From Candidatus Enterococcus moelleringii (GTDB lineage: Bacteria; Bacillota; Bacilli; Lactobacillales; Enterococcaceae), in NCBI RefSeq assembly GCF_017377575.1, contig NZ_JAFREM010000024.1, positions 1-43,532 on the forward strand: a DNA stretch of 43,532 nucleotides. The letters are read 5' to 3'. Below the pieces are notes generated by a model. The model saw nothing but the letters and a program-made list of their open reading frames with translations. It had not been told where the DNA came from and searched no databases. Shown here piece after piece: positions 1 to 7,325 of the stretch (within the stretch, counting starts at the first letter, position 1; the number at the start of each line of letters is the position of its first letter). The translations under genes and the position numbers were made by a program.

Positions 1-8
1 AGAAGAAG

Positions 9-704
9 ATGAAAGAAGAAATAAAAGTATTGCCTACAATGGATCTTCTGTTCCGCAAGCTTTTATGCTCTAAAGATTCCACCCACATTTTGAAGGCCTT
101 TGTCCGGGATATTCTGGGCAAAGAATTCAAGACCCTGAAGCCACGAGAGACGTATCATATTGACAGCTATAAGAAGGCATTCGCTGAAGACCCAGAATTG
201 ATGCGTACCGAAGTCGATATTTTAGCTGAAACGGAAGATGGCAGCCACGTGACGATCGAGATGCAAATCCAGTCTCACGATTATTTTATTGAGCGGGCTC
301 TATTCTATTTATTTGAGGCCTTCCGCAGTACGCTAGGTAATCAAGAGATGGAAGATTTTATCAATAGCAATAATTTTTCCGCCCTGCGTCCGGCTTATGG
401 AATTAATATCTTAGATTTCCACTTGTTTGAGAAGGATGGGCCGGCGATTCGCAAGTTCGGCATACTGGATTTGGACACCTATAAGTTAATGCGCTCCCAC
501 AATGGAGAGGAAATTATTATACTATGCTTCATGAGTTTGAAAAATAAGAATATTGACCGAAATAGCGCAGCCTATCTTTGGCAGCAGTTTTTCAAGACTG
601 GTGAAGTGCCCGATGACGCCCCGGATTATTTGAAGGAAGCTCAGAAGAAAACCGATTTTTATTTGTTAGCAGAGGATGCCAGTTCTACTTTTTGCAGTGA
701 TTAG
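9..704 (+). pseudogene. Rpn-family recombination-promoting nuclease, 3'-disrupted
   Basis: The protein resembles the Rpn (PDDEXK_2, transposase-like YhgA) family of PD-(D/E)XK DNA endonucleases. It shows the N-terminal LLFRKLLCSKDS-type block and a nuclease core with D70 (EVDIL) and E84-x-Q86 (IEMQIQ), which is the usual Rpn variant. The 231-residue frame ends in an unlikely tail (SSTFCSD), whereas family members usually run to about 270-310 residues. A stretch resembling the missing C-terminus lies downstream in another frame (762-1049), so I read this as a gene broken by frameshifts. The start follows an AGAAGAAG ribosome-site-like stretch at the very edge of the window, so upstream context is unknown. 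The nuclease core itself is intact, and residual activity cannot be excluded. Confidence 0.72.
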
Positions 705-761
705 ACGTTGGAAATTAATTGAGAATTTTAAATCCAAATACTGTGACGAGATCATAGTAGA

Positions 762-1049
762 ATGGTACTCATGATGAGAATCAGATTCATTTTTCCAGAG
801 AAAAATGATTTCCTTATTTACGAAATTAGGAGGCAAAAGGCACTCTCGATTAAAGCTGCTGAGGTTACGCTTGGGAGGAAGAATTTGAACAAGATCGCAA
901 AGAAGCAGCCATTTAACGCAGCGAACTCCATGCTGAAGAAAAAAATGTTTATCGATCTGACCGCAAAAACTAATGGTCTGTCCATCCCACAGGTGAAGGA
1001 AATGCAAAATACCCAATATAAAAAGAGCCACGATCACGCCGTTGACTGA
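762..1049 (+). pseudogene. Remnant of the Rpn nuclease C-terminus
   Basis: The last third of this 95-codon frame reads NAANSMLKKKMFIDLTAKTNG followed by LSIPQVKEMQ. That resembles the usual Rpn C-terminus, where a 'ML..G.....IA..TGLS.EEI' repeat ends the protein. Just upstream, a different frame (about 870-915) reads EEEFEQDRKEAAI, the charged segment that normally precedes it, so at least one frameshift separates them. I therefore treat 705-1049 as the degraded 3' part of the preceding gene and not as an independent gene. The rest, up to about 1240, shows nothing I can assign. A minus-strand frame over the same bases has no recognisable family or good ribosome site. Confidence 0.5.
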
Positions 1050-1257
1050 AGTAGCTGAGACTATCAAGTTTAGATTCACGTGATACGATAAACATTTTGC
1101 ACTTTGCTTGCAAAAATAGTTGCTCTCAATACTTGCATTTCCCATTTAACTAAACATAAGAAAAACACGAAACGGTGTATATCCACAGCTTCTTGCTTCT
1201 GCTTATTGGTTCTTCGCCTACTTAGGCTTCATATAGATTGTAAGTGCATTACAGTTT

Positions 1258-1286
1258 TTGATAAAACAATGTTTCCGTGCTATAAT
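1258..1286 (+). promoter_or_regulatory. Sigma-A-type promoter of the toxin-antitoxin operon
   Basis: A -35 TTGATA (1258-1263), a 17-base spacer and a perfect -10 TATAAT (1281-1286) lie about 90 bases upstream of the antitoxin TTG start. No other gene is positioned to use this promoter. Confidence 0.7.
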
Positions 1287-1377
1287 TCAGGATGAAATAA
1301 GCAATCGCTGTAAACGATTCATATAAATTCCCTGTTCATTTAGACGATAAGACGGGCCAATAAAGGGGGAAATATCC

Positions 1378-1638
1378 TTGACTACAATTAACTTAGACCT
1401 AACACCCGAGGAAGAGAAAAAAATAAAAGACACTTTCGCTAAAGACGGGCAGTCTCTGGAAGAAGGTCTTCAAAATTTAGTCTATTTATTAATCTCTGAT
1501 AACGATTCTGATATCCAGCTTCCTAAGATGGTGAAACCAAAAAATCAGCCAATCAAAATGATCAACAATGGAGATGGAACTTTTTCTTATCCAGAAGATA
1601 TTCCTGCTCATGTTAAGGAGCTTCACAAATTTGGATAG
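1378..1638 (+). CDS. RelB/DinJ-like antitoxin
   Basis: This is an 86-residue protein with a TTINLDLTPEEEKKIKDTF opening, the strand-then-helix pattern of RelB/DinJ ribbon-helix-helix antitoxins that bind operator DNA and the cognate toxin. The C-terminal part (GDGTFSYPEDIPAHVKELH) would be the toxin-binding tail. The start is TTG, preceded by an AAAGGGGG ribosome site at good spacing; no ATG gives the same N-terminus. The stop overlaps the toxin start by eight bases, implying translational coupling. A strong promoter lies upstream and a terminator follows the toxin, so the pair is a self-contained operon. It appears intact although its neighbours on both sides are decaying. The family call rests on motif resemblance only. 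Confidence 0.65.
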   Translation: MTTINLDLTPEEEKKIKDTFAKDGQSLEEGLQNLVYLLISDNDSDIQLPKMVKPKNQPIKMINNGDGTFSYPEDIPAHVKELHKFG

Positions 1639-2002
1639 ATTATCTGTTTACAAAACCTATGTAGAATTTTCTGACGGTAGTGGTGAAAAGGCACATCCAA
1701 TTATCATTTTGGCGAATAATTCAACCGAATTGTCTCTTGAAAAATACGTTTTAGCAGTTTATTCTTTCAAAGAAAAATTCAATGCTAAAGGCAAACAAGA
1801 TTTTTACAAAAAAATTCTGTATGAAATTAAAGATGCTGAAGTTGCAGGACTTGATCCGAATTTAGTTTCTTATGCTAATATCGCAGATGTCAGAATCTAT
1901 CCTTTCAAGAATCTTTTAGAAGAAGCGAAATATTTGGGTGAACTATCCATTCGAGATTCGTTAGGTGTTATCACTAAGTACAATGACTATCACTCAACTT
2001 AA
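1631..2002 (+). CDS. Probable type II toxin, MazF/PemK-like
   Basis: I place the start at TTG 1631, not at an upstream ATG. An AAGGAG ribosome site (1615-1620) sits ten bases before it, and the start overlaps the antitoxin stop, as in coupled TA pairs. The resulting protein has 123 residues. It has the order seen in MazF/PemK SH3-like toxins: an N-terminal 'HPIIIL' strand, a DAEVAGLDPNLVSYANIADV segment like the 'W.EAGL.KPS.V' block, and a closing 'LGELSIRD' like the usual 'IGKLS..D'. If so, it would be an mRNA endonuclease neutralised by the upstream protein. The identity scores would be low, and a different toxin fold is possible; the operon layout is the firmer evidence. Confidence 0.55.
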   Translation: MDRLSVYKTYVEFSDGSGEKAHPIIILANNSTELSLEKYVLAVYSFKEKFNAKGKQDFYKKILYEIKDAEVAGLDPNLVSYANIADVRIYPFKNLLEEAKYLGELSIRDSLGVITKYNDYHST

Positions 2003-2037
2003 CCATCCATCAAAACAAATATAGCTGTGTATACGCA

Positions 2038-2083
2038 AACCGCCTACCCCATCTTAAACTAGAATCGGCTAGGTGGTTTTTTG
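2038..2083 (+). terminator. Intrinsic terminator after the TA pair
   Basis: The arms AACCGCCTA and TAGGTGGTT (one G-U pair) enclose a 23-base loop and are followed by a T run, directly downstream of the toxin stop. From here to the umuC remnant (2245) no gene is visible. Confidence 0.65.
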
Positions 2084-2244
2084 TACTGATTTGAGAAAAC
2101 GATGAGTAGTAAAACAGTCACCTTTGCAACTGCCTCACCAGACAATTACTAAAGATAACTGTTACTTTTGGTGCTTCAGCAAAAGAACTTACTTCGCTAC
2201 ATTCTTTATTTTTCTTCCAAGCCGATCACAATTGGAACTAGCTA

Positions 2245-2718
2245 TTGGAAATGGCCGATCAGGTGTCCACTCGCCTTAGACGAAGCGGCGCTAAGGACCA
2301 GGTGATTAGCCTCTTTTGCGACTTCAGCCCAGGCTATCTGGATAAGGACGGCAAACGAGGCTTTCACCAACAGATGAAGGTGCCGGCGACGAATTCCTCT
2401 AAGGAGATCAATCAGTATTTGAAGCAAATCTTCGACCGCCATTATAAGTATCAAGACATTCGAACCATTGGGGTAAATACGGGTGGACTGATTTATACCG
2501 ATGCCCTGCAGCTGAATTTGTTTGAAGATTTCGATAAACAGGTGGATCAGGCCAAGATCGAACATGTGGTGGATACCATCCGCGGAAAATTCAGCTTCAA
2601 ATCCATCGTTCATGCGGTGAGCCTGCTGGAGGGCGGCCGAGCGATTGCCCGTTCTTCGTTAATTGCTGGTCATGCTGGCGGCATGGCGGGAATTGAAAGT
2701 GGTGAGTCTCATGGTTAA
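2245..2718 (+). pseudogene. C-terminal fragment of a Y-family DNA polymerase (UmuC/UvrX type)
   Basis: The 157 residues match the C-terminal 'little finger' end of Gram-positive UmuC/UvrX lesion-bypass polymerases: EMADQVSTRLRRSGA, then VISLFCDFSPGY, and an Ile-Gly-Val-Asn strand. The catalytic palm with its acidic residues is absent, and about 280 N-terminal residues are missing. An in-frame stop lies immediately upstream. Removing one G near 2246-2248 would extend the similarity as QLELAIEMADQV, which suggests a frameshift as well as a deletion. The 3' end overlaps the following YolD-like gene by eight bases, the usual layout of uvrX-yolD SOS cassettes on enterococcal plasmids. No translesion synthesis activity is expected. 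Confidence 0.75.
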
Positions 2719-3251
2719 GCGCACGGAGAAGAAATTCAAGGAGTACAATGACTACCACGATCGCGGATTTATGAAATGGGTCACGGCTTTTGCCTGGACG
2801 AGCTGGTTAAAGGCATCGAAAAAAATCGCGCAGAAGCTCTAAAGGATATTCCGATTTTGCCCCAGATGAGTCAGCAGGAAATCGATGAAGCCTTGACTGA
2901 GGCCTATAATTTCAAAAGCCGGTTTCGGTTCAATTAAACCGCAAAGACAAATTCGGGCGCCAAACCGATTCGGTGATTGGTGATTTCAAGGGATATCTGC
3001 GTGAGGATGAATTGCTAATCGGCGATGAATGGATTTTGTGGAACGACATCCGCAATATCCAGGTGGTCTATGACGAAAAATGGTTCAAAGTCGAGTTGTT
3101 CAAACAGGATCAAAAAAGAGCAGAACAGAAGTATTACCGCAAAGAACGGGATCCCTTTGAAATCTCAGAGGAAAAAGAGATCTATTATTATTTGGAATCT
3201 GATTTGTCCTTCATTGAAGATTTTGACCAAACAGCCAGCTGGATTGAATAG
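2711..3251 (+). pseudogene. YolD-like gene with two single-base deletions
   Basis: Translation begins ATG GTT AAG CGC (VKRTEKKFKEYNDYHDRGF) and is disrupted twice. At 2794/2795 one A is missing: the expected reading is ...TAFAMDELVKGIEKN, but the frame runs off as FAWTSWLK. At 2914-2917 another A is missing: expected ...YNFKKPVSVQLNRKDKFG, but the frame hits a stop. After the second site the reading continues without a stop as QTDSVIGDFKGYLREDELL to the end, about 180 residues in all. YolD-like proteins are small accessory proteins encoded beside Y-family polymerases. With the truncated umuC upstream, the whole cassette has lost function. The last segment (2973-3251) has a frame of its own, but no ribosome site is evident. 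Confidence 0.75.
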
Positions 3252-3263
3252 GAGGCGTCAAAT

Positions 3264-3803
3264 ATGTGTGGACGGGTAAAACTATCGCTTCAAGAGGAAG
3301 AGGAGCTTCAGGAAATTATCAAAAATGTAGAGAAAAACGGCTATCATTATAAACAAGACGACATTTTCCACTCAGAAGAAGCAGCTGTGTTAGTCAATGA
3401 CGGCACCAACAAAGTCAAAGCCCGCAGCATGGTCTGGGGCTTTAAACTGCCTCCTAAAAAGCAGCTGCTTATTAATGCCCGGTCTGAAACGGTCTTGGAG
3501 AAACCTTTTTTTGCTCATGACTTCAAGGAAAATCGTTGTGTCTTTCTTGCAACAGGCTTTTACGAGTGGGATTCCAACAAGCAGAAAGTGTTGTTCCAAA
3601 ATAGTACGGGGAAGGCTTTGTATCTTGCTGGGTTTTATAAACGATTTGATGATGGGAACCGGAGTATTATTCTGACTACTAATGCCAACGAATCCGTTCT
3701 TGCGGTTCACGAACGCATGCCTTTGATTAACGAGTTGGTGAGACAAACAATCGCATCGAAGGTTTCTTCAAATTGTTCTTCCAAGCGGCGAAAGTCACAC
3801 TGA
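3264..3803 (+). pseudogene. SRAP-domain protein (YedK/HMCES type), C-terminus replaced
   Basis: The first 153 residues are a SRAP domain, which crosslinks abasic sites in single-stranded DNA. Cys2 (MCGR), Asn71 (NARSET), Glu101 (GFYEW) and His149 (VHERMP), the family's active-site set, are all present. After HERMPLI the sequence stops matching: residues from about 155 to the end are read from the antisense strand of the adjacent methyltransferase. A deletion has removed the true C-terminal 40-60 residues. A good AGGAGG site precedes the ATG. SRAP genes often sit beside umuC/yolD in SOS cassettes, as here. Because all catalytic residues remain, weak activity is conceivable, but loss of the last strands and helix probably destabilises the fold. 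Confidence 0.75.
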
Positions 3804-4069
3804 CGTAACGGAACTGATAGTCCCTGCTCCTGCAAATTTTTCGCTGCCACCTCCAGCATGGATTGAGAAAAATCCGATCCTTGAACTTGATAGCCTAATT
3901 GAGCCAACATAAAGAGATGCTGACCGGTTCCACAGGCACAGTCCAAAACTGTTTCAACATCGTGCTCTTTAAACAGCTGATCAAAAAATGCCGCTTCGTC
4001 TCCCAAGTAGCTTTCGATCGACCCAAATTCGTCATAGTCATAAGCAAATTGTTGGTACAAATCAGTCAT
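3707..4069 (-). pseudogene. SAM-dependent methyltransferase, C-terminally truncated
   Basis: The 120 residues carry class I methyltransferase motif I (VLDCACGTGQ, residues 41-50), a motif II-like acidic end (GSDFSQSML) and the strand FDAIVCLTNSL. The sequence then ends in IKGMRS, which is antisense of the SRAP gene. Complete members are about 240-250 residues, so the substrate half is lost. The start follows a GGGGTGG ribosome site. The gene converges on the SRAP gene and overlaps its frame, because a deletion joined the two 3' halves near 3720-3740. The remaining half could bind S-adenosylmethionine at most; the original substrate is unknown. Confidence 0.75.
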
Positions 4070-4130
4070 TAGGCACCACCCCTTTTCTATTAGTTTACCT
4101 CAGCCTTCTCCATTGCTGTCCAGTTTTTAT

Positions 4131-4158
4131 GTAAAAAAAAGAGACTAGGATTAGTCTC
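4131..4158 (-). terminator. Intrinsic terminator of the 140-residue gene
   Basis: On the minus strand a GAGACTA/TAGTCTC stem with a four-base loop is followed by a run of eight T, three bases after the stop codon of the upstream gene. Confidence 0.7.
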
Positions 4159-4160
4159 CG

Positions 4161-4583
4161 CTAAAAGTTTTTGAATGTTAGAAATCCAACGACCGATTCC
4201 TTGGCAAGCTTTTTGGCACTAGAAGCGACTTTTTTGCTGTCGTTTACTTTGACACCATCCAACACTTCACCCACTTGCTTGGTGGTAAAGTTAATGGTAT
4301 TGATCACACCATCTTTAGTTGTTTCTAATGCTTCAGTCAAGTCTTCCAAGCCATCATCGCGACGAATTCTTTGTTTGCCAATAGTGCCTACAGTTGTATT
4401 TGCCACACCGTCTAACGTTTGACCGATCACTTTGCCCACGGCTTTGTTGCGCTCAAAAGTTACTTTGCTGATTTCACGTAAGTCATCACTGTCGGTTAAT
4501 TCTGCTGCTACATTTGCCACGCCGCTAATAATTCCGCCACGCACTGCGCCGACTGCTTCTCCAATTTCTTTAAAAAATGCCAT
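4161..4583 (-). CDS. Helical protein of unknown function
   Basis: I do not recognise this family. The 140 residues start MAFFKEIGEAVGAVRGGIISG and look mostly helical and amphipathic. There are repeated small-residue stretches (GVANVAAEL, SGVANV, VGTIG), regularly spaced Lys, and no Cys or Trp. The regular 'VIGQTLDGVANTT' and 'VGEVLDGVKVN' blocks suggest an internal duplication of a helix pair. No signal peptide is obvious, although residues 8-27 are glycine- and alanine-rich. An AAGGTG ribosome site precedes the ATG and an intrinsic terminator follows, so it is a monocistronic gene. Codon use looks like that of the neighbouring intact genes. It could be a phasin-like or membrane-associated protein, but nothing establishes that. 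Confidence 0.6.
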   Translation of the reverse strand: MAFFKEIGEAVGAVRGGIISGVANVAAELTDSDDLREISKVTFERNKAVGKVIGQTLDGVANTTVGTIGKQRIRRDDGLEDLTEALETTKDGVINTINFTTKQVGEVLDGVKVNDSKKVASSAKKLAKESVVGFLTFKNF

Positions 4584-4743
4584 GATAACACCTTCTTTGC
4601 CTTTTTTGTCATTATACCACCTATAGGGAAGAAGGTAAAAGGCCGGGAGTAAATCCTTCGGTTCAGATTGTTTTCAATCAACTAATATTTTCACTCACTC
4701 GTAATTCAGTCTCTTACGATCTACTAAATTACGAGTATAGAGT

Positions 4744-6147
4744 TTACATTTCAGCTAATGAAATTAATCGGATCGAATGATCAGTGGCAAACTCCTTCAA
4801 CTGCTTAGTGAAACCTCTTTTGGAGAAGATCACCAGCTCTTTGTTAGGATTGGGAAATAACTTGCTGCGCTCCAGCAATTCTTCAGCAACTAATACATCG
4901 ATCTTTTCGTTACGCCATTGACAATCCCCTAGCAGGAGGTTGTCGTTTCCTTCACCTAAACCAACGATGTCGACTTTTTCCAAGTCGGCGCCTTTGGTTT
5001 TACTGCCAGGTTTGTTGCCCCACCAGGAACCTGTTTCTTCTATTATAAAGCTAAAGCGCTGGTTGCCGTTTTGAGACAGTATCCATTCACGACAATAGTC
5101 TTCGAAGGTTATTGAGGTAAACTCCAATAAATCAGCGGCGATCTTTTCCCAGATGAATTCCGTGTGCCCGCTCTCGATAAAGTTTTTATACTTAGGTACA
5201 TACCGATACCAGAAACGAAACAGGCCGTCTGAAATCCAATACGTGGGTTTGTTTTTCCCGATTTCTGACAAAGGCATTTTTCTTTCAACAATCTCCAAAT
5301 CAATCAAGGTTTCCAAATATTTGGTCAACGGTCCAGAGTTAATCCCGGTCTTGGCAACAATTTCTCTGACCTCGGCAGCACCGCCAGCAATTGCAGCAAT
5401 GATGTCGTTGTAACGATTCGGCGTTCGCAATTCCTGCATTAGCAAATTGCCCGGCTCTTCATATAGAAAAGTGTTCTTCTGCAAAACAAAGGTCAGAATA
5501 TTTTCCTTCAAGGACAAGCGATCATCCAGCATATTTAAGTACAACGGAATGCCGCCAGTCAAACTGTAAATGGTCATGAAGACTTCCTTCGGTATCCGCG
5601 GCTGTAGTGCATGAGCTTCCGCGAAGTTTAATGGAAGTAATTTTATCTTTCCGGTGATGCTGTCGTGTAACGGACTTTTCCCGCCGAGAACTTGTTCTTC
5701 AATGAAGGCAACTTGCGAGCCTGTCAAAATGACTAACAGATTATCGATTTCCTGATAATTATCGTCGATTACCTTTTGCAAAATAGCTGCAATCCCATCT
5801 CTGGATTTTGCCAGCTGCGGGTATTCATCGATAATAAAAACGAGCGGTGCTTCTGATGCCTTGGCGATATCGGCTACAGCTTTAAAGGCATCCTCAAAAT
5901 TAGAAAAATTCTCCATCGGTGCTTCTGGTGAAATCAAACTATGAATCGCCTGACTTAAATTTGCTAAGTTTATTTCTGAGCCAAACTGATCGGCACTAAA
6001 ATAAATGGCTTTCTTGTCTGCCATGAACTCTTCCAGCAAACGAGTCTTACCTACTCGACGTCGACCATAAATTGGTACCAATTCAAAGCGGTCACTCGTT
6101 AGTCGTTCCTGTAACTCTGCCAGTTCTTGCTTTCTGCCTACGAACAT
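4744..6147 (-). CDS. ATPase_2/DUF234 family ATP-binding protein
   Basis: This is an STAND-like 'archaeal ATPase' found widely in bacteria. The N-terminal P-loop domain has Walker A GRRRVGKT (28-35) and Walker B VFIIDEYP with D107-E108. A 'TGSQVAFI' sensor-1-like block follows, then a winged-helix part around residues 240-300 (YNDIIAAIAGGAAEVREI). The C-terminal DUF234 domain has a PD-(D/E)XK-like fold with D393 (KVDIVG) and D408-x-Q410 (GDCQW). In typical members the last position is Lys (GECKW), so nuclease activity may be lost. At 467 residues it is full length. A GAGGTGA ribosome site supports the start, and a TATAAT-like -10 (6169-6174, minus) lies just upstream. The cellular role of the family is not known. 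Confidence 0.8.
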   Translation of the reverse strand: MFVGRKQELAELQERLTSDRFELVPIYGRRRVGKTRLLEEFMADKKAIYFSADQFGSEINLANLSQAIHSLISPEAPMENFSNFEDAFKAVADIAKASEAPLVFIIDEYPQLAKSRDGIAAILQKVIDDNYQEIDNLLVILTGSQVAFIEEQVLGGKSPLHDSITGKIKLLPLNFAEAHALQPRIPKEVFMTIYSLTGGIPLYLNMLDDRLSLKENILTFVLQKNTFLYEEPGNLLMQELRTPNRYNDIIAAIAGGAAEVREIVAKTGINSGPLTKYLETLIDLEIVERKMPLSEIGKNKPTYWISDGLFRFWYRYVPKYKNFIESGHTEFIWEKIAADLLEFTSITFEDYCREWILSQNGNQRFSFIIEETGSWWGNKPGSKTKGADLEKVDIVGLGEGNDNLLLGDCQWRNEKIDVLVAEELLERSKLFPNPNKELVIFSKRGFTKQLKEFATDHSIRLISLAEM

Positions 6148-6282
6148 CCCGTCACCTCATTTTGTATGATTATAATTCAGTATATCATAAACTACTAAAT
6201 CGTGAGCAACCGATTGATTTGGTGGTTTTTGGGTATAGAAAAACCCACAGGAAGAGAACTCTGGGAAACAGCTTCAATCATT

Positions 6283-7038
6283 CTATCCTTTGGGTTCTTG
6301 TGTTTTTTTGACATACTCAAACATTTCGTCCATTTCTCGTATGGTATTTTTTATCGGATGATCCTCGCGAATGATCTTTATATGGGGATCGGTCAGCTGC
6401 TGTCGCGTTTGAGAATCAATAATAAATTTTTTCTTAGTCAGCGGAGGTGATTTTAAAAATATCTTTTTGTATTGATTGATCCTATCGTAATCGATGATTG
6501 CTTTAGAAACTGTTTTGGTTTCATAAAATCCTGCCAATTCCTTCACTTTAATTGGGATAAGATCATATAAAAACAATTGATCATGTTCATCTGGCTTTTT
6601 CGTTCCCTGTTCCCAGCTTCGTACTTTGCTTACTGATATTCTCAAAGTTTCTGCTAGTTCCAGTTGGCTGATGGTTAAGACTGACCTCAGCAATTTGTAG
6701 AACAATTTATTATCAAAGTAGTTGCCTCGCTGCAAGACAGTTGCCAATAATTGGCTTTCATTTATCTTTTTCTTTTTTCGTGCATCCAGGGTAACCTCAT
6801 AGTATATTTTTTCGAAATCACCTCGTTGTTCGTCTGTTACTTTTCCTAAAAGAAAGTTATCTGTTAAATCACTTGTTACTTGATATTTTTCAGTTAGATA
6901 ATTACGATCACGACCTAGGAATGCTAAAGCATTTTGGATTTCGCGGGCTTTTTGGTCAATGATTTTTTGTTCGTTAGCAGGAGTTTTTTTCTCAGGGTTG
7001 TAAAACTTTTCACCGAAATATTTGTTTAGCTCAGACAT
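6283..7038 (-). CDS. XRE-type helix-turn-helix regulator with long flanks
   Basis: Residues about 115-160 form a helix-turn-helix of the XRE/Cro type (SQLELAETLRISVSKVRSWEQG), ending in the characteristic 'WEQGTKKP'. An upstream region (residues 30-80, with 'NFLLGKVTDEQRGDFEKIY') resembles a degenerate second copy of the same domain. The C-terminal 90 residues are basic (KKKFIIDSQTRQQL) and match nothing I know. An AGGAGG-like site precedes the ATG, and a TTGACT-17-GATAAT promoter lies 70-100 bases upstream. The gene lies upstream of the ATPase gene on the same strand, 135 bases away. Co-regulation is possible but not shown. It may be an autoregulated, plasmid- or prophage-type regulator. Confidence 0.65.
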   Translation of the reverse strand: MSELNKYFGEKFYNPEKKTPANEQKIIDQKAREIQNALAFLGRDRNYLTEKYQVTSDLTDNFLLGKVTDEQRGDFEKIYYEVTLDARKKKKINESQLLATVLQRGNYFDNKLFYKLLRSVLTISQLELAETLRISVSKVRSWEQGTKKPDEHDQLFLYDLIPIKVKELAGFYETKTVSKAIIDYDRINQYKKIFLKSPPLTKKKFIIDSQTRQQLTDPHIKIIREDHPIKNTIREMDEMFEYVKKTQEPKG

Positions 7039-7109
7039 AACCTTCCTCCAGACTTTTTAGCATTAGTTCTACTTTCTAATACGTTTGCACTTGAATTAGT
7101 TACTCCTTT

Positions 7110-7138
7110 ATTATCTACTATCATTTTTTGTTAGTCAA
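7110..7138 (-). promoter_or_regulatory. Promoter of the XRE regulator
   Basis: On the minus strand a -35 TTGACT (7133-7138), a 17-base spacer and a -10 GATAAT (7110-7115) are seen. An ATTAG...CTAAT inverted repeat lies between the promoter and the gene and could be an autoregulatory site. The stretch 7139-7282 holds nothing else I can assign. Confidence 0.6.
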
Positions 7139-7282
7139 TCTACAATTAGATTGAGACTAGTCCTTCAAAAAAGTAAACTTCAAACAAGCTTATTCTTATG
7201 GTAGGTCTAATCATATCGAAATTTTTCTTCTATTATATAATCAGTGAGTACGAGCGTCCGGTACCAATCATGCACTCCAACA

Positions 7283-7317
7283 ACAAAAAAACCGACCCAG
7301 CCCTCGCCGAATCGGTT
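7283..7317 (-). terminator. Terminator of the MATE-amidohydrolase operon
   Basis: On the minus strand AACCGA and TCGGTT arms close a GC-rich hairpin followed by a T run, just past the amidohydrolase stop. Confidence 0.7.
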
Positions 7318-7325
7318 CCTTATTT

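Noticed and set aside
666-1145. Minus-strand gene of 159 residues
   Set aside because: It has no recognisable family or ribosome site and overlaps the Rpn remnant on the other strand.
1179-1188. DnaA-box-like word (ATATCCACA)
   Set aside because: It is a lone one-mismatch word with no repeats or initiator nearby.
1568-1630. ATG 1568 as toxin start
   Set aside because: It would overlap the antitoxin by 71 bases, has no ribosome site and gives a hydrophobic extension; TTG 1631 has AAGGAG at correct spacing.
2973-3251. Independent 92-residue gene
   Set aside because: It is the last part of the frameshifted YolD-like gene, with no own ribosome site.
5109-5413. Small frames on both strands within the ATPase gene
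   Set aside because: They are shadow frames of a well-supported gene and lack ribosome sites.
7160-7175. Isolated GTAAAC sites outside the array (for example near 7166, and similar single sites near 1310, 4092, 4741, 36782 and 40884)
   Set aside because: They are single copies at about the rate expected by chance and not clustered.
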